A stretch of DNA of 64,000 bases. Origin: Mycobacterium sp. Z3061 (GTDB lineage Bacteria > Actinomycetota > Actinomycetes > Mycobacteriales > Mycobacteriaceae). Under the pieces are notes generated by a model. The model did no database searches. It was not told the DNA's origin and saw only the letters and a list, made by a program, of their open reading frames with translations. The DNA lies in contig NZ_CP134062.1 of the NCBI RefSeq assembly GCF_031583025.1, forward strand, positions 1,984,001 through 2,048,000, in the 5' to 3' direction. Made by a program: the position numbers and the translations under genes. Below are positions 54,981 through 63,236 of the stretch, piece by piece (positions within the stretch are counted from its first letter, which is position 1; each line of letters begins with the position of its first letter).

Positions 54981-55021
54981 CCCGCTGGGAACCGACTGCA
55001 GGTGCAGCGGTTCCCAGCGGG
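54981..55021 (-). terminator. Hairpin after micro-lipoprotein 3
   Basis: Perfect 14-bp arms CCCGCTGGGAACCG / CGGTTCCCAGCGGG, with a nested CTGCA-GG-TGCAG stem, 27 bp after the stop. No U-tract on either side, as is common in mycobacteria, so efficiency is uncertain. Confidence 0.65.
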
Positions 55022-55047
55022 TTCCCCCGACGCTCGTAAGAACGTTT

Positions 55048-55206
55048 CTACTGAGTCTCAGGCGGGACCGGGTTGCCGATCGTGCCACCGACGGAACCTG
55101 CGGTTTGTGCTGTACAACCCGCCGCCGTCAGGGCGAAAGCAGCGGCCAGCACGGCAACCACCACTTTCACCGCTTGAATCCCCCTGCCAGATTTACGCAC
55201 CTTCAT
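55048..55206 (-). CDS. Micro-lipoprotein 3 (52 aa)
   Basis: 52 aa. ATG 55206 with AAGGGGG 7 bases upstream. MKVRKSGRGIQAVKVVVAVL, then AAAFALTAAGC (lipobox, Cys31) and a short tail GSVGGTIGNPVPPETQ. The third tandem copy of the basic-hydrophobic-lipobox plan. A strong hairpin (54981-55021) follows its stop. Function unknown. Confidence 0.68.
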   Translation of the reverse strand: MKVRKSGRGIQAVKVVVAVLAAAFALTAAGCTAQTAGSVGGTIGNPVPPETQ

Positions 55207-55521
55207 CGGCTACCCCCTTCATTCGCTGATTTCCCCGGTTAGCGATTTGCATCGCTATCTGGATGCTAACTCCGGCAATGTGTCTCGCGAGCTGTTTTGC
55301 GTTGAATTAGCGAAATTTTCGAATGAGATTCCGATATCGCCCTCTCATAAAATTCAGTTGCGCCGGGCGGCCCCGCCCGTCTAATGTCTTCGCTCGTGCG
55401 TCCTTCACCGCGTGCCGTAGTAGCCAGCACCCGCAGCGGGGTCTGATCCAGACCGACCCCCCGCTGTGGGTCGGAAGCTACTACCGTCGGTCGCTCCTTC
55501 GAGCCAGAGAAGACCGGCACA
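55207..55521. other. Intergenic region between micro-lipoprotein 3 and the LeuA-domain-like gene
   Basis: 315 bp, no supportable gene. It should contain the divergent promoters of the two flanking genes. A short inverted repeat, CCGACCC/GGGTCGG (55453-55459 and 55468-55474), lies 48 bp before the downstream start. Nothing else recognised. Confidence 0.45.
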
Positions 55522-56046
55522 GTGACGAACCCGAAGACGAATCCCAGCCAGAACACTTACCGATTCCGCGAATCCGCTTCCGCCAACGCGTGGTTCGCTC
55601 ACCACTTCGGGGTGGCACTGCCGCGCGGGTTGGGCGACCCCGGCGACGCAATGCCGTGGGAGCTTTTCGTCACTGTCTACGGCCATACCGCCGGCCCGGT
55701 GCGTTTGGGGCACTGGTCGTGTACCGACGCCGAGCGGCCGGCCACTCGAATGGGTCCGCAGGCGCGCAACTTTCGTGCCGTGATCGCCGTCGGCGACCGC
55801 ATCGGCACGTCGACAGCGGCGGCCGGTGGAGCAGTCGCGGCGCTTACCGCGATGTTGCACGGCCGCGGAATCCGCGTGGAGACATTGAACTTTCACCAGA
55901 TGTGCGCGGGAGGCGACACGGCTACCTTCGTGCGCGGTACCGATGGCGTGCGCACGGAATGGGCCATGGGGTGGGCTCAGGATTCCACCGAGTCCGCGTT
56001 GCGCGCGGTGGTTGCCTGCGCCAACCGACTGATGGCCGGGTCTTGA
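55522..56046 (+). CDS. Stand-alone protein resembling the LeuA regulatory domain
   Basis: 174 aa from GTG 55522. The second half reads GDRIGTSTAAAGGAVAALTA, RVETLNFHQMCAGGDTATFV and WAMGWAQDSTESALRAVVACANRLM. This follows the pattern of the C-terminal allosteric (leucine-binding) domain of 2-isopropylmalate and homocitrate synthases, but no catalytic barrel is present. The first half (ESASANAWFAHHFGVALPRG) is less clear. Tail-to-tail with cyp136. Could be an amino-acid-binding regulator; inferred from pattern only. Confidence 0.55.
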   Translation: MTNPKTNPSQNTYRFRESASANAWFAHHFGVALPRGLGDPGDAMPWELFVTVYGHTAGPVRLGHWSCTDAERPATRMGPQARNFRAVIAVGDRIGTSTAAAGGAVAALTAMLHGRGIRVETLNFHQMCAGGDTATFVRGTDGVRTEWAMGWAQDSTESALRAVVACANRLMAGS

Positions 56047-56057
56047 GGACGATCCGT

Positions 56058-57539
56058 CTACAGCGGACGTAACACGATATGCATGCCGTCCATCGGCACC
56101 GGCATGCCGCTGTAGTCCCAGCGTGGCTTGTAGTCGGGGCGCGGCAGCTCCAAACGGTAGCGCCGGAGCAGGCGGTGCAGGATCGTCTTGACTTCCAACT
56201 GGCCGAACACCATCCCGATGCACTTGTGTGCACCGCCGCCGAACGGAGTGAATCCATAGCGGTGCCGTTTGTGCTCGTTGCGCGGTTCGGTGAACCGCTC
56301 TGGATCGAATTTCAACGGATCGGTCCAAATTTCGGGCAGGCGATGATTCAGACCGGGGAACGCCGTGATGTTGGTGCCCTTGGGGAGGTAGTGGCCGAGC
56401 AGTTCGGTGTCGCGCACCGTCCGCCGCATCGCCCATTGAACGGGCGTCACCAACCTGATGGACTCGTTCATCACCAGGTCGAGGGACTCCAGCTTCTCCA
56501 GCGACTCGATGTCCAGCGGCCCGTCGCCGAGGCGGTCCGACTCGTCGCGGCAGCGCTGCTGCCACTCAGGGTGCGCCGCCAGGTGGTAGATCATCGTGGT
56601 CGCTGTCGACGTGGAGGTGTCGTGCGCGGCCATCATCAGGAAGATCATGTGGTTGATGACGTCTTGGTCGGAGAACCGGTTGCCGTCCTCGTCCTCGGTC
56701 TGGCACAACACGGTCAGCAGGTCGTTGCCGTCTTTCCCGCGGCGCTCCTTGACCCGCTCGGCGAAATAGTTCTCCAGCAGCTCTCGCGCCTTGAGACCGC
56801 GCCACCAGGTGAACGGGGGAACGCCCTTACGGATCACCGCGTTGCCGGCGCGGGTGGTGGTGGTGAATGCCTTGTTCACCTTGGTGACCAGCTCCCGATC
56901 GGTGCCGGGTTCGTGCCCCATGAACACCATCGAGGCGATGTCGAGCGTCATCTCCTTCATCGCCGGATACAGCATGAAGCGCGGGTCGTTCGTCACCCAG
57001 TCATCGGAGATGACGTGCTGCACCACCTGGTCGATGTGTTCGAGGTAGCCGACCAGACGGGAGCGGATGAACGCTTCCTGCATGATCCGGCGGTGAAACA
57101 TGTGTTCTTCGAAGTCGAGCAGCATCAGCCCGCGGTTGAAGAACGGGCCGATCACCGGGACCCAACCCTGTTGGGAGAAGTCCTTGTTGCGGTTGGTGTA
57201 GATCGTCTGCGCGGCATCGGGTCCCAGCGCCGTGACGAACGGCAGGAACGGCGAGTCGCCGAAGATCAGCGGGCCCCTGGTCTCATACAGGAACATCAGG
57301 TAATCCGGCCCGCCCCGCAACAACTCGATCATGTGCCCGAGGATCGGCAGGCCGGCGTCACCGACTACCGGCTTGAGTCCGCTCCCCGGGGGTGGATCGG
57401 CAAGGGTTTTCTCCGCGAATTGGGTGTTGCGCAGTCTGCGCTCCACCAAGCCCATGCCGGGAAAATTGTTGAACGACGGCGTAAACCGGCGCCTCGCTTG
57501 GTCGAGGAGATAGTCGGGGGTGCTGATGGTCGTCGTCAT
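56058..57539 (-). CDS. cyp136: Cytochrome P450 CYP136
   Basis: 493 aa, the length and context of M. tuberculosis cyp136 (Rv3059). Heme-binding loop FGGGAHKCIG (Cys440), I-helix FLMMAAHDTSTSTAT, ExxR in NESIRLV, PERF in FDPERFTEPRN. Monooxygenase of the bacterial class using ferredoxin; natural substrate unknown. Divergent from a TetR gene (Rv3058c-like) with a perfect 18-bp palindrome in the 120-bp gap. Confidence 0.95.
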   Translation of the reverse strand: MTTTISTPDYLLDQARRRFTPSFNNFPGMGLVERRLRNTQFAEKTLADPPPGSGLKPVVGDAGLPILGHMIELLRGGPDYLMFLYETRGPLIFGDSPFLPFVTALGPDAAQTIYTNRNKDFSQQGWVPVIGPFFNRGLMLLDFEEHMFHRRIMQEAFIRSRLVGYLEHIDQVVQHVISDDWVTNDPRFMLYPAMKEMTLDIASMVFMGHEPGTDRELVTKVNKAFTTTTRAGNAVIRKGVPPFTWWRGLKARELLENYFAERVKERRGKDGNDLLTVLCQTEDEDGNRFSDQDVINHMIFLMMAAHDTSTSTATTMIYHLAAHPEWQQRCRDESDRLGDGPLDIESLEKLESLDLVMNESIRLVTPVQWAMRRTVRDTELLGHYLPKGTNITAFPGLNHRLPEIWTDPLKFDPERFTEPRNEHKRHRYGFTPFGGGAHKCIGMVFGQLEVKTILHRLLRRYRLELPRPDYKPRWDYSGMPVPMDGMHIVLRPL

Positions 57540-57596
57540 TGACGCGCGCTCCTAACCGGTTGTGGTCACCGTCACTAAAGCTCAATATTTCGGACG

Positions 57597-57614
57597 ACTT
57601 GACGCCTGTCAAGT
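57597..57614. promoter_or_regulatory. Palindromic operator between cyp136 and tetR
   Basis: ACTTGAC-GCCT-GTCAAGT: perfect 7-bp arms, 4-bp centre, located 57 bp from cyp136 and 45 bp from the TetR start. Likely the TetR binding site controlling both. Confidence 0.75.
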
Positions 57615-57659
57615 TTTCTTTTTGGATTGATGTGGTGCAAGGTCAGGATGTGATCACCA

Positions 57660-58307
57660 GTGAGTAGTCCAGCCGCCGACGAGGGGCAGGGAGCGCCGGC
57701 GTCGCGCCGTCGTGGTGACAAACATCGGCAGGCGATCATGCAGGCGGTTCGCGAACTGCTGCAGGAGATGCCGTTCTCAGAGCTCTCGGTCAGCGCCATC
57801 AGCCTGCGAGCCGGGGTAGCCCGCTCGGGCTTCTACTTCTACTTCGACTCCAAGTACTCGGTGCTCGCGCAGATCCTGGCTGAGGCGGCCGAAGAGCTCG
57901 AGGAACTGACGCAGTACTTCGCACCGCGGCAGCCGGGCGAGTCTCCGGAACAGTTCGCCAAGCGGATGGTCGGCAGCGCCGCGGCGGTCTACACCGACAA
58001 CGACCCGGTCGTCAACGCCTGTAATGCCGCCCGTCACAGCGACGTTGAGATCCGAGAGATTCTCGATCGGCAGTTCGACGTGTTGTTTCGCCAGATCGTC
58101 AGTGTGGTGGACGCCGAGATGAAGGCCGGGACCGCCCGGCCGATCAGTGACGACCTGCCCACCCTCGTTCGTACCTTGGCCGGGACCACCGCGCTCGCGT
58201 TGACGGGCGACCCGCTGATGGTGGGACGGGAGAGTGATCTGGAGCGCCGGGTAAAGGTGCTCGAGCAGATGTGGCTCAACGCGTTGTGGGGCGGCCCGGC
58301 GCGGTAG
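57660..58307 (+). CDS. TetR-family regulator (EthR-like, Rv3058c-like)
   Basis: 215 aa from GTG 57660. HTH about 22-70 (KHRQAIMQAVRELLQEMPFS, LRAGVARSGFYFYFDSKYSVL); FYFYF is characteristic of the EthR branch. Helical ligand domain with VRTLAGTTALALTGDPLM. Operator at 57597-57614. By synteny it corresponds to Rv3058c and should regulate cyp136 and itself; the SDR follows 28 bp downstream. Confidence 0.9.
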   Translation: MSSPAADEGQGAPASRRRGDKHRQAIMQAVRELLQEMPFSELSVSAISLRAGVARSGFYFYFDSKYSVLAQILAEAAEELEELTQYFAPRQPGESPEQFAKRMVGSAAAVYTDNDPVVNACNAARHSDVEIREILDRQFDVLFRQIVSVVDAEMKAGTARPISDDLPTLVRTLAGTTALALTGDPLMVGRESDLERRVKVLEQMWLNALWGGPAR

Positions 58308-58335
58308 GTCCGGTACCGCCGGTATCGTTCCGACC

Positions 58336-59214
58336 ATGGTGCAGAGCGGCTCCACGGAGTATTTCGCGGGAAAGCGGTGTTTCGTGACGGGCGCGGCCAG
58401 CGGCATCGGCCGGGCCACGGCGCTGCGGCTGGCCGCACACGGCGCCGAACTGTATCTGACCGATCGCGACGGCGACGGCTTGGCGCAGACCGTGGCGGAC
58501 GCCCGGGCGCTCGGCGCGCAGGTGCCCGCGCACCGGGTGCTGGACATCTCGAAGTACGACGAAGTGGCCGCGTTCGCCGCCGACATCCATGCCGGGCATT
58601 CCAGCATGGACGTGGTGCTGAACATCGCTGGTGTGTCGGCCTGGGGGACGGTCGACCGATTGAGCCACGAGCAGTGGGACAAGATGATTTCGATCAATCT
58701 GATGGGCCCGATCCACGTGATCGAGTCCTTCGTTCCGCAGATGATCGCCGCGCGCAGGGGCGGGCACGTGGTCAACGTGTCGTCGGCGGCCGGAATCGTC
58801 GCGCTGCCATGGCATGCCGCATACAGTGCGAGCAAGTACGGACTGCGCGGACTGTCCGAGGTGCTGCGTTTCGACCTCGCCCGGCACCGCATCGCGGTGT
58901 CGGTGGTGGTGCCGGGCGCCGTGAAGACTCCCTTGGTCAACACCGTCGAAATCGCCGGTGTGGACCGGGAAGACCCGAATGTGGCTCGCTGGGTGGACCG
59001 CTTCAGCGGCCACGCCGTGTCACCGGAACGGGCCGCCGAGAAAATCCTGGCCGGGGTCGCGAAGAAGCGCTACCTGATCTACACCTCGCAGGACATCAGG
59101 GCGCTGTATGCGTTCAAGCGGCTGGCCTGGTGGCCGTACAGCGTGGCGATGCGGCAGGTCAACACGATCTTCACGCGGGCGCTGCGCCCGGCGCCCCCGC
59201 AATTGGAGCGTTAG
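58336..59214 (+). CDS. Short-chain dehydrogenase (Rv3057c-like)
   Basis: 292 aa. NAD(P) motif FVTGAASGIGRATALRLA, NIAGVSAWG, Ser in VSSAAGIVALP, YSASKYG. A C-terminal extension (GVAKKRYLIYTSQDIRALYAFKRLAWWPYS) is typical of membrane-associated SDRs acting on lipids or sterols. ATG 58336 follows the TetR gene by 28 bp and is probably co-transcribed. Matches Rv3057c by order. Confidence 0.9.
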   Translation: MVQSGSTEYFAGKRCFVTGAASGIGRATALRLAAHGAELYLTDRDGDGLAQTVADARALGAQVPAHRVLDISKYDEVAAFAADIHAGHSSMDVVLNIAGVSAWGTVDRLSHEQWDKMISINLMGPIHVIESFVPQMIAARRGGHVVNVSSAAGIVALPWHAAYSASKYGLRGLSEVLRFDLARHRIAVSVVVPGAVKTPLVNTVEIAGVDREDPNVARWVDRFSGHAVSPERAAEKILAGVAKKRYLIYTSQDIRALYAFKRLAWWPYSVAMRQVNTIFTRALRPAPPQLER

Positions 59215-59356
59215 GCCGCCATTTCCGGCTGCAGTGCCTGCAGCACAGGCACGTTCGCCGCTTCACGATTTCGGCTCTGCGGCGATTCTGACTTCCCGTT
59301 ACGCGCCCTGACGATCTACCTTCTCAGTGGGGGCCGACACATCGGCGGAGGTTGGC

Positions 59357-60601
59357 GTGGACAGCGACGTCGCAAGGATTGTTGCCCGACTCGACGAGCA
59401 GGCCGCCGCGATCAGTGATGCCCTCTGTGCCGCTGCTCAGGAAGATGTTCCGGAACTTCCCCGCGACGCCAGGATGAGCGAATTGATGCGCGCCGCAATG
59501 CGCGACCAGTTCCACACGATATTCCGCGCTCTGCTTCAGGACATCGACGTCACCAGGATCGCGGTGCCCGCAACACATACCGAGTACGCCAGAACTCTTG
59601 CCCGCCGGGGCATTCCGATCAAATCGATGATGCGGGCTCACCGGCTCGGGCAGCGCCGGCTGGGCGAGGCGGTGTTCGCGGAACTACAGGCCGCCGGGAT
59701 GGCGCCCGAAACCCAGTCCACCGTGGTGGAAACCCTCGCCAGGACGTTGTCGAAATACGTCGACGTGCTGTCACAGCAGGCCCTTGCGGCCTACCAGGGC
59801 GAGCACGAGCGACTGACGGCTCGGCACATCGCAACCGAAACCCAGATTCGGGGCGTGCTCGATGGACCCGAATCCTTTGACGTCGAGGCGGTTTCCGCGG
59901 CCATCAACTATCCGCTGAGCTGGGAACACCTCGCCCTCATCGTATGGTTCCCGCACGTGGCCGCGGAACACGACCGGTTGGCCAGTGTGTGGGAGTTCGT
60001 TCGCGCGTTGGCGGTGGCCGCGGACGCGACGGCACGCCCGCTGCTGGTTGGCGCCGGCCGGGCCGCTTGGTGGGTTTGGTTGCCCTACCGCTCGGTGCCG
60101 GGTGACGTCATCATGAACATCCGCGAATTCGTCCGGCTACGAACGGATGTGCCCAACGTCGCGATCGGGGCGATGGGTTGCGGCGTCGAAGGATTCCGCC
60201 GGTCTCATCGTCAGGCGGAGCGCGCGCGCAAGGCCGCGGAGGGCCGCATCGGTCAGCCGAGTGAGGTGGTCGCGGCGACCGATGCCGGCATCGTCTCCGC
60301 GGCGCTGCTGGACGTGGACCTCGAAGAGATCCGCGGATGGGTGACCGACGTGCTCGGCCCCTTGGCCTCCGATACCGACGACGACGCCCGTCTGCGTGAG
60401 ATATTGCGGATCTATCTCCATTTCGGTCGGCCCTTCCGGGTCGCAGAAGAACTGCACGTGCCTCTCGAGGCCGTCAGGGATGACGTGCAGCGAGCCGTCG
60501 CGAGACGGGGCCGTCCGATCGAGGACAAGCGCGGCGTCGAACTCGCCCTGCGGGCCGCTCAGCGATACGGCGCCGCCGTCCTGAAGCCGCTTCACGACTG
60601 A
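59357..60601 (+). CDS. PucR-type regulator (second copy in the window)
   Basis: 414 aa from GTG 59357 with GGCGGAGG at 59344; a GTG ten codons earlier has no SD. N-terminal helical region with RRGIPIKSMMRAHRLGQRRLG, GGDEF-like middle, and C-terminal HTH_30 (LREILRIYLHFGRPFRVAEELHVPLEAV). The helix-turn-helix signature is weaker than in 41302 (FRVAEELHVPLEAVRDDV). Not found at this position in M. tuberculosis. Target unknown. Confidence 0.8.
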   Translation: MDSDVARIVARLDEQAAAISDALCAAAQEDVPELPRDARMSELMRAAMRDQFHTIFRALLQDIDVTRIAVPATHTEYARTLARRGIPIKSMMRAHRLGQRRLGEAVFAELQAAGMAPETQSTVVETLARTLSKYVDVLSQQALAAYQGEHERLTARHIATETQIRGVLDGPESFDVEAVSAAINYPLSWEHLALIVWFPHVAAEHDRLASVWEFVRALAVAADATARPLLVGAGRAAWWVWLPYRSVPGDVIMNIREFVRLRTDVPNVAIGAMGCGVEGFRRSHRQAERARKAAEGRIGQPSEVVAATDAGIVSAALLDVDLEEIRGWVTDVLGPLASDTDDDARLREILRIYLHFGRPFRVAEELHVPLEAVRDDVQRAVARRGRPIEDKRGVELALRAAQRYGAAVLKPLHD

Positions 60602-60621
60602 CAGGTCATGCGACCTCCAGG

Positions 60622-61650
60622 TCAGGACGGCATTTCCAGTTCCAGGCGAACCCCGAGCAGCCGGATCGGGCGGTCGAGTTCGAACAGGTCCAGGATGCGC
60701 AGGGCGGCCGCGGCAATGACGTCGGAGTCGATGGTCGGAGCGTCCAGTTTGCGGATCTTGGTGCGGGTGTAGAAGGTCGCGGTCCGGACGGTGACCGCCA
60801 CCCGCGTCACGATCCGCCCTGAGGCGACGACGTCGTCCAGCGCTCGTTGGGCCAATTCGGTTACCGCCGAATCCATTTCGGCACGATCGGTGAGGTCGCG
60901 CGGGAACGTGACGACGTGGCTGCGCGAGCGCGGCACCCACGGCTGGGAGCTGACCTCGGTGTCGCCGCCGCCCTTGGCGAGAAGTAGCAACCACAGCCCG
61001 GTGCGGGGGCCGAACGTCGACGTCAACAACTCACCATCGGTACGGGCCAGCTGCCCCACTGTGCTGATATCAAGGGCAGCAAGCTTTTTCGCGGTCTTCG
61101 GGCCGATGCCCCAGAGCGCGTCGACGGGCCGGTCGGCCATCAGTGCCATCCAGTTGGCATCCGTGAGCTGGAAAACCCCGGCCGGTTTCGCGAAACCGGT
61201 GGCGACCTTGGCGCGTTGCTTGTTGTCGCTGATGCCCACCGAGCAGGACAGTCCGGTCTCCGCCGCGACGACGCTGCGGATGGTTTCGGCGACGTTGACG
61301 GGGTCACCCGGAGCCGCCACATACGCCTCGTCCCAGCCCCATACCTCGACGGGATGGCCCAGGTCGCGCAGCAGGCCCATCACCTGCTCGGACGCCTCGT
61401 CGTAGGCGGCCGGATCGGAGGCGAGAAAGGTGGCGCCCGGACAACGGCGCGCTGCCGCGCGCAACGGCATGCCGGCATGCACCCCGAATTCGCGCGCCTC
61501 GTACGACGCGCAGGTGACGACCTTGCGCGGTTCGGTCGGGTCGCCGCTGCCGCCGACGATGACCGGCAGCCCGACCAGTTCGGGATGGCGGCGCAATTCG
61601 ACCGAGGCGAGGAACTGGTCGAGGTCGACGTGCAGGACCCAGCGCGTCAT
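60622..61650 (-). CDS. dinP: Y-family DNA polymerase IV, DinB2/DinP type
   Basis: 342 aa, matching Rv3056 (DinP/DinB2). Catalytic acids Asp9 (HVDLDQFLAS), Asp107 and Glu108 (VWGWDEAYV). The steric-gate position is Leu14, as reported for mycobacterial DinB2, which incorporates ribonucleotides; DinB1 has an aromatic residue there. HhH region PVDALWGIGPKTAKKLAAL and little-finger domain follow. No beta-clamp-binding QLxLF-like tail is seen (ends LLGVRLELEMPS). Error-prone translesion synthesis. Confidence 0.93.
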   Translation of the reverse strand: MTRWVLHVDLDQFLASVELRRHPELVGLPVIVGGSGDPTEPRKVVTCASYEAREFGVHAGMPLRAAARRCPGATFLASDPAAYDEASEQVMGLLRDLGHPVEVWGWDEAYVAAPGDPVNVAETIRSVVAAETGLSCSVGISDNKQRAKVATGFAKPAGVFQLTDANWMALMADRPVDALWGIGPKTAKKLAALDISTVGQLARTDGELLTSTFGPRTGLWLLLLAKGGGDTEVSSQPWVPRSRSHVVTFPRDLTDRAEMDSAVTELAQRALDDVVASGRIVTRVAVTVRTATFYTRTKIRKLDAPTIDSDVIAAAALRILDLFELDRPIRLLGVRLELEMPS

Positions 61651-61658
61651 GCCCGGGC

Positions 61659-62285
61659 TCAGCGTCCGCAGAGCTTGCGGGCCAGGCCGGCCCAGCCGTC
61701 GGCCAGTGTCTCCGGCGTGTGGCCGCCCTCGGTGATCTGGTGCTCGACATAGCCGATATCGAGCAGCGCCAGTAGCGCGTCGGTCTGGATGTCCAGATCG
61801 CCGCTGGTGTGCGCGGCCTGCAACAGCACCCGCACATGGGTCCGCAGCACCAGGGCGGCGCCGACGTGTCGCATGTGCGGGTCCCGGCTGGCCGCGGACA
61901 TCAGCTCGCGGTGGGCGTGCGCGAAGGCGATGCGTTCGCGGCCGAATGCGATCAGTCTCTCCAGAGGCGGCGCACCGGGACCCAACGGCGGCGGCCCGAA
62001 AAGGAATGCCTGCTGGCTGGCCTTTTCGTCTTCGTCGAGCAGCACCAACATCAGGCCGGACCGGCTGCCGAACCGGCGGAACAGGGTTCCCTTGCCGACA
62101 CCCGCGGCGGCGGCGATGTCGTCCATGGTGACCGCGTCGGCGCCGCGCTGGGTGACCAGCTGACGCGCGGCCTCCAGCAGCAGCGCCCGGTTTCGCGCCG
62201 CGTCGCTTCGCTCCGGCAGCGGCTCCCCGGCCAGGTCTTCGTGCGCAGCGAGCCGCAATCCGCCCCGGTCCTCAATACCGCTCAC
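61659..62285 (-). CDS. TetR-family regulator (Rv3055-like)
   Basis: 208 aa. HTH about 30-78 (ARNRALLLEAARQLVTQRG, IAAAAGVGKGTLFRRFGSRSGL). Ends 8 bp before the dinP start, so the two are in one transcript. Divergent from the FMN reductase, with a perfect palindrome in the 89-bp gap. Synteny with Rv3055. Confidence 0.9.
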   Translation of the reverse strand: MSGIEDRGGLRLAAHEDLAGEPLPERSDAARNRALLLEAARQLVTQRGADAVTMDDIAAAAGVGKGTLFRRFGSRSGLMLVLLDEDEKASQQAFLFGPPPLGPGAPPLERLIAFGRERIAFAHAHRELMSAASRDPHMRHVGAALVLRTHVRVLLQAAHTSGDLDIQTDALLALLDIGYVEHQITEGGHTPETLADGWAGLARKLCGR

Positions 62286-62314
62286 TCCTGCACTTTAACG
62301 CGGCGGGAATAAAG

Positions 62315-62328
62315 CGGACTATAGTCCG
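62315..62328. promoter_or_regulatory. Perfect 14-bp palindromic operator between tetR and FMN reductase genes
   Basis: CGGACTATAGTCCG, fully symmetric, flanked by AAAG and TTTC. It lies 30 bp from the TetR start and 46 bp from the reductase start. Likely TetR site. Confidence 0.75.
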
Positions 62329-62374
62329 TTTCAACGATGCAAGGATGGACACCAACGACCGAAGGGAACGGACA

Positions 62375-62935
62375 GTGACAGGAATCAAGATCTTGGCCCT
62401 GGTGGGCAGCTTGCGAGCGGGATCGGTCAACCGGCAGATCGCCGAACTGGCCGCCGAGTTGGCCCCCGAAGGGGTTACCGTCGCGGTGTTCGAAGGGCTG
62501 GGGGAGGTTCCCTTCTACAACGAGGACATCGACGATGCGATGAACAGCGAACTGGACCAGGCGCCGGCGCAGGTGGTGGCGTTGCGGGCCGCGGCCGCCG
62601 AGGCCGACGCCGCGCTGGTGGTCACCCCGGAATACAACGGGTCCATTCCCGCCGTGGTGAAGAACGCGATCGACTGGCTGTCGCGGCCCTTCGGAAACGG
62701 CGCGTTGAAGGACAAGCCGCTGGCCGTGATCGGCGGCTCGCTGGGCCAGTACGGCGGGGTATGGGCGCACGACGAAACGCGCAAGTCGTTCGGCATCGCG
62801 GGCGCGCGGGTGAGCGACGCGATCAAGCTTTCGGTGCCGTTCCAGACCTTGGGTGGCAGCGCCCCGGCCGACAACGCGGAATTGTCGGGCAATGTGCGCG
62901 ACGTGGTCGGCAAGTTGGCCGCAGAGGTCGGCTGA
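62375..62935 (+). CDS. NADPH-dependent FMN reductase (Rv3054c-like)
   Basis: 186 aa from GTG 62375 with GAAGGGA about 8 bases upstream; an ATG 30 bases earlier lacks an SD. Flavodoxin-like NAD(P)H:FMN reductase: LVGSLRAGSVNRQIAELAA (FMN phosphate loop), LVVTPEYNGSIPAVVKNAIDW and LAVIGGSLGQYGGVWAHDE. M. tuberculosis Rv3054c is about the same length. Quinone or flavin reductase, probably induced through the divergent TetR. Confidence 0.9.
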   Translation: MTGIKILALVGSLRAGSVNRQIAELAAELAPEGVTVAVFEGLGEVPFYNEDIDDAMNSELDQAPAQVVALRAAAAEADAALVVTPEYNGSIPAVVKNAIDWLSRPFGNGALKDKPLAVIGGSLGQYGGVWAHDETRKSFGIAGARVSDAIKLSVPFQTLGGSAPADNAELSGNVRDVVGKLAAEVG

Positions 62936-62980
62936 CCCGTTTGCACCGAGCCGGCCGTGCCCGGCTCAACCCTCCTAGTC

Positions 62981-63010
62981 AAAGCCGCCGGCGGTCTCGC
63001 CGGCGGCTTT
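62981..63010 (+). terminator. Intrinsic-type terminator after the FMN reductase gene
   Basis: Perfect 13-bp arms AAAGCCGCCGGCG / CGCCGGCGGCTTT around GTCT, 45 bp after the stop. Only a short T-run (TTT) follows. Confidence 0.8.
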
Positions 63011-63188
63011 GCTGGTAGGTGCCGGCCAGGTCGTGCGCGACGGAGTTGTCGGTGGCCGCTGATATACCTCTGATCATGGGTGCCTGCATGTCGGATCGGA
63101 TACACCAACGTGGCGATTTTGTGATCTGCGACACGCCGGAGCGACACGCCAGACGTGCCCTGCTACCTGGGAATTTCAGGAATGTTAT

Positions 63189-63236
63189 TCAGAACATGTT
63201 GTATCTCTTCATGTTGTCACCCCCTAGGTGTAGTGT
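63189..63236. promoter_or_regulatory. Candidate NrdR boxes upstream of nrdH
   Basis: CCCCTAGGTGTAGTGT at 63221-63236 fits the NrdR-box half-site pattern (ACACTA-N4-TAGTGT) at 10 of the 12 half-site positions. A weaker copy TCAGAACATGTTGTAT lies at 63189-63204, 32 bp (about three turns) upstream, as for paired NrdR boxes. Reading is by eye; the upstream box is poor. Confidence 0.4.
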
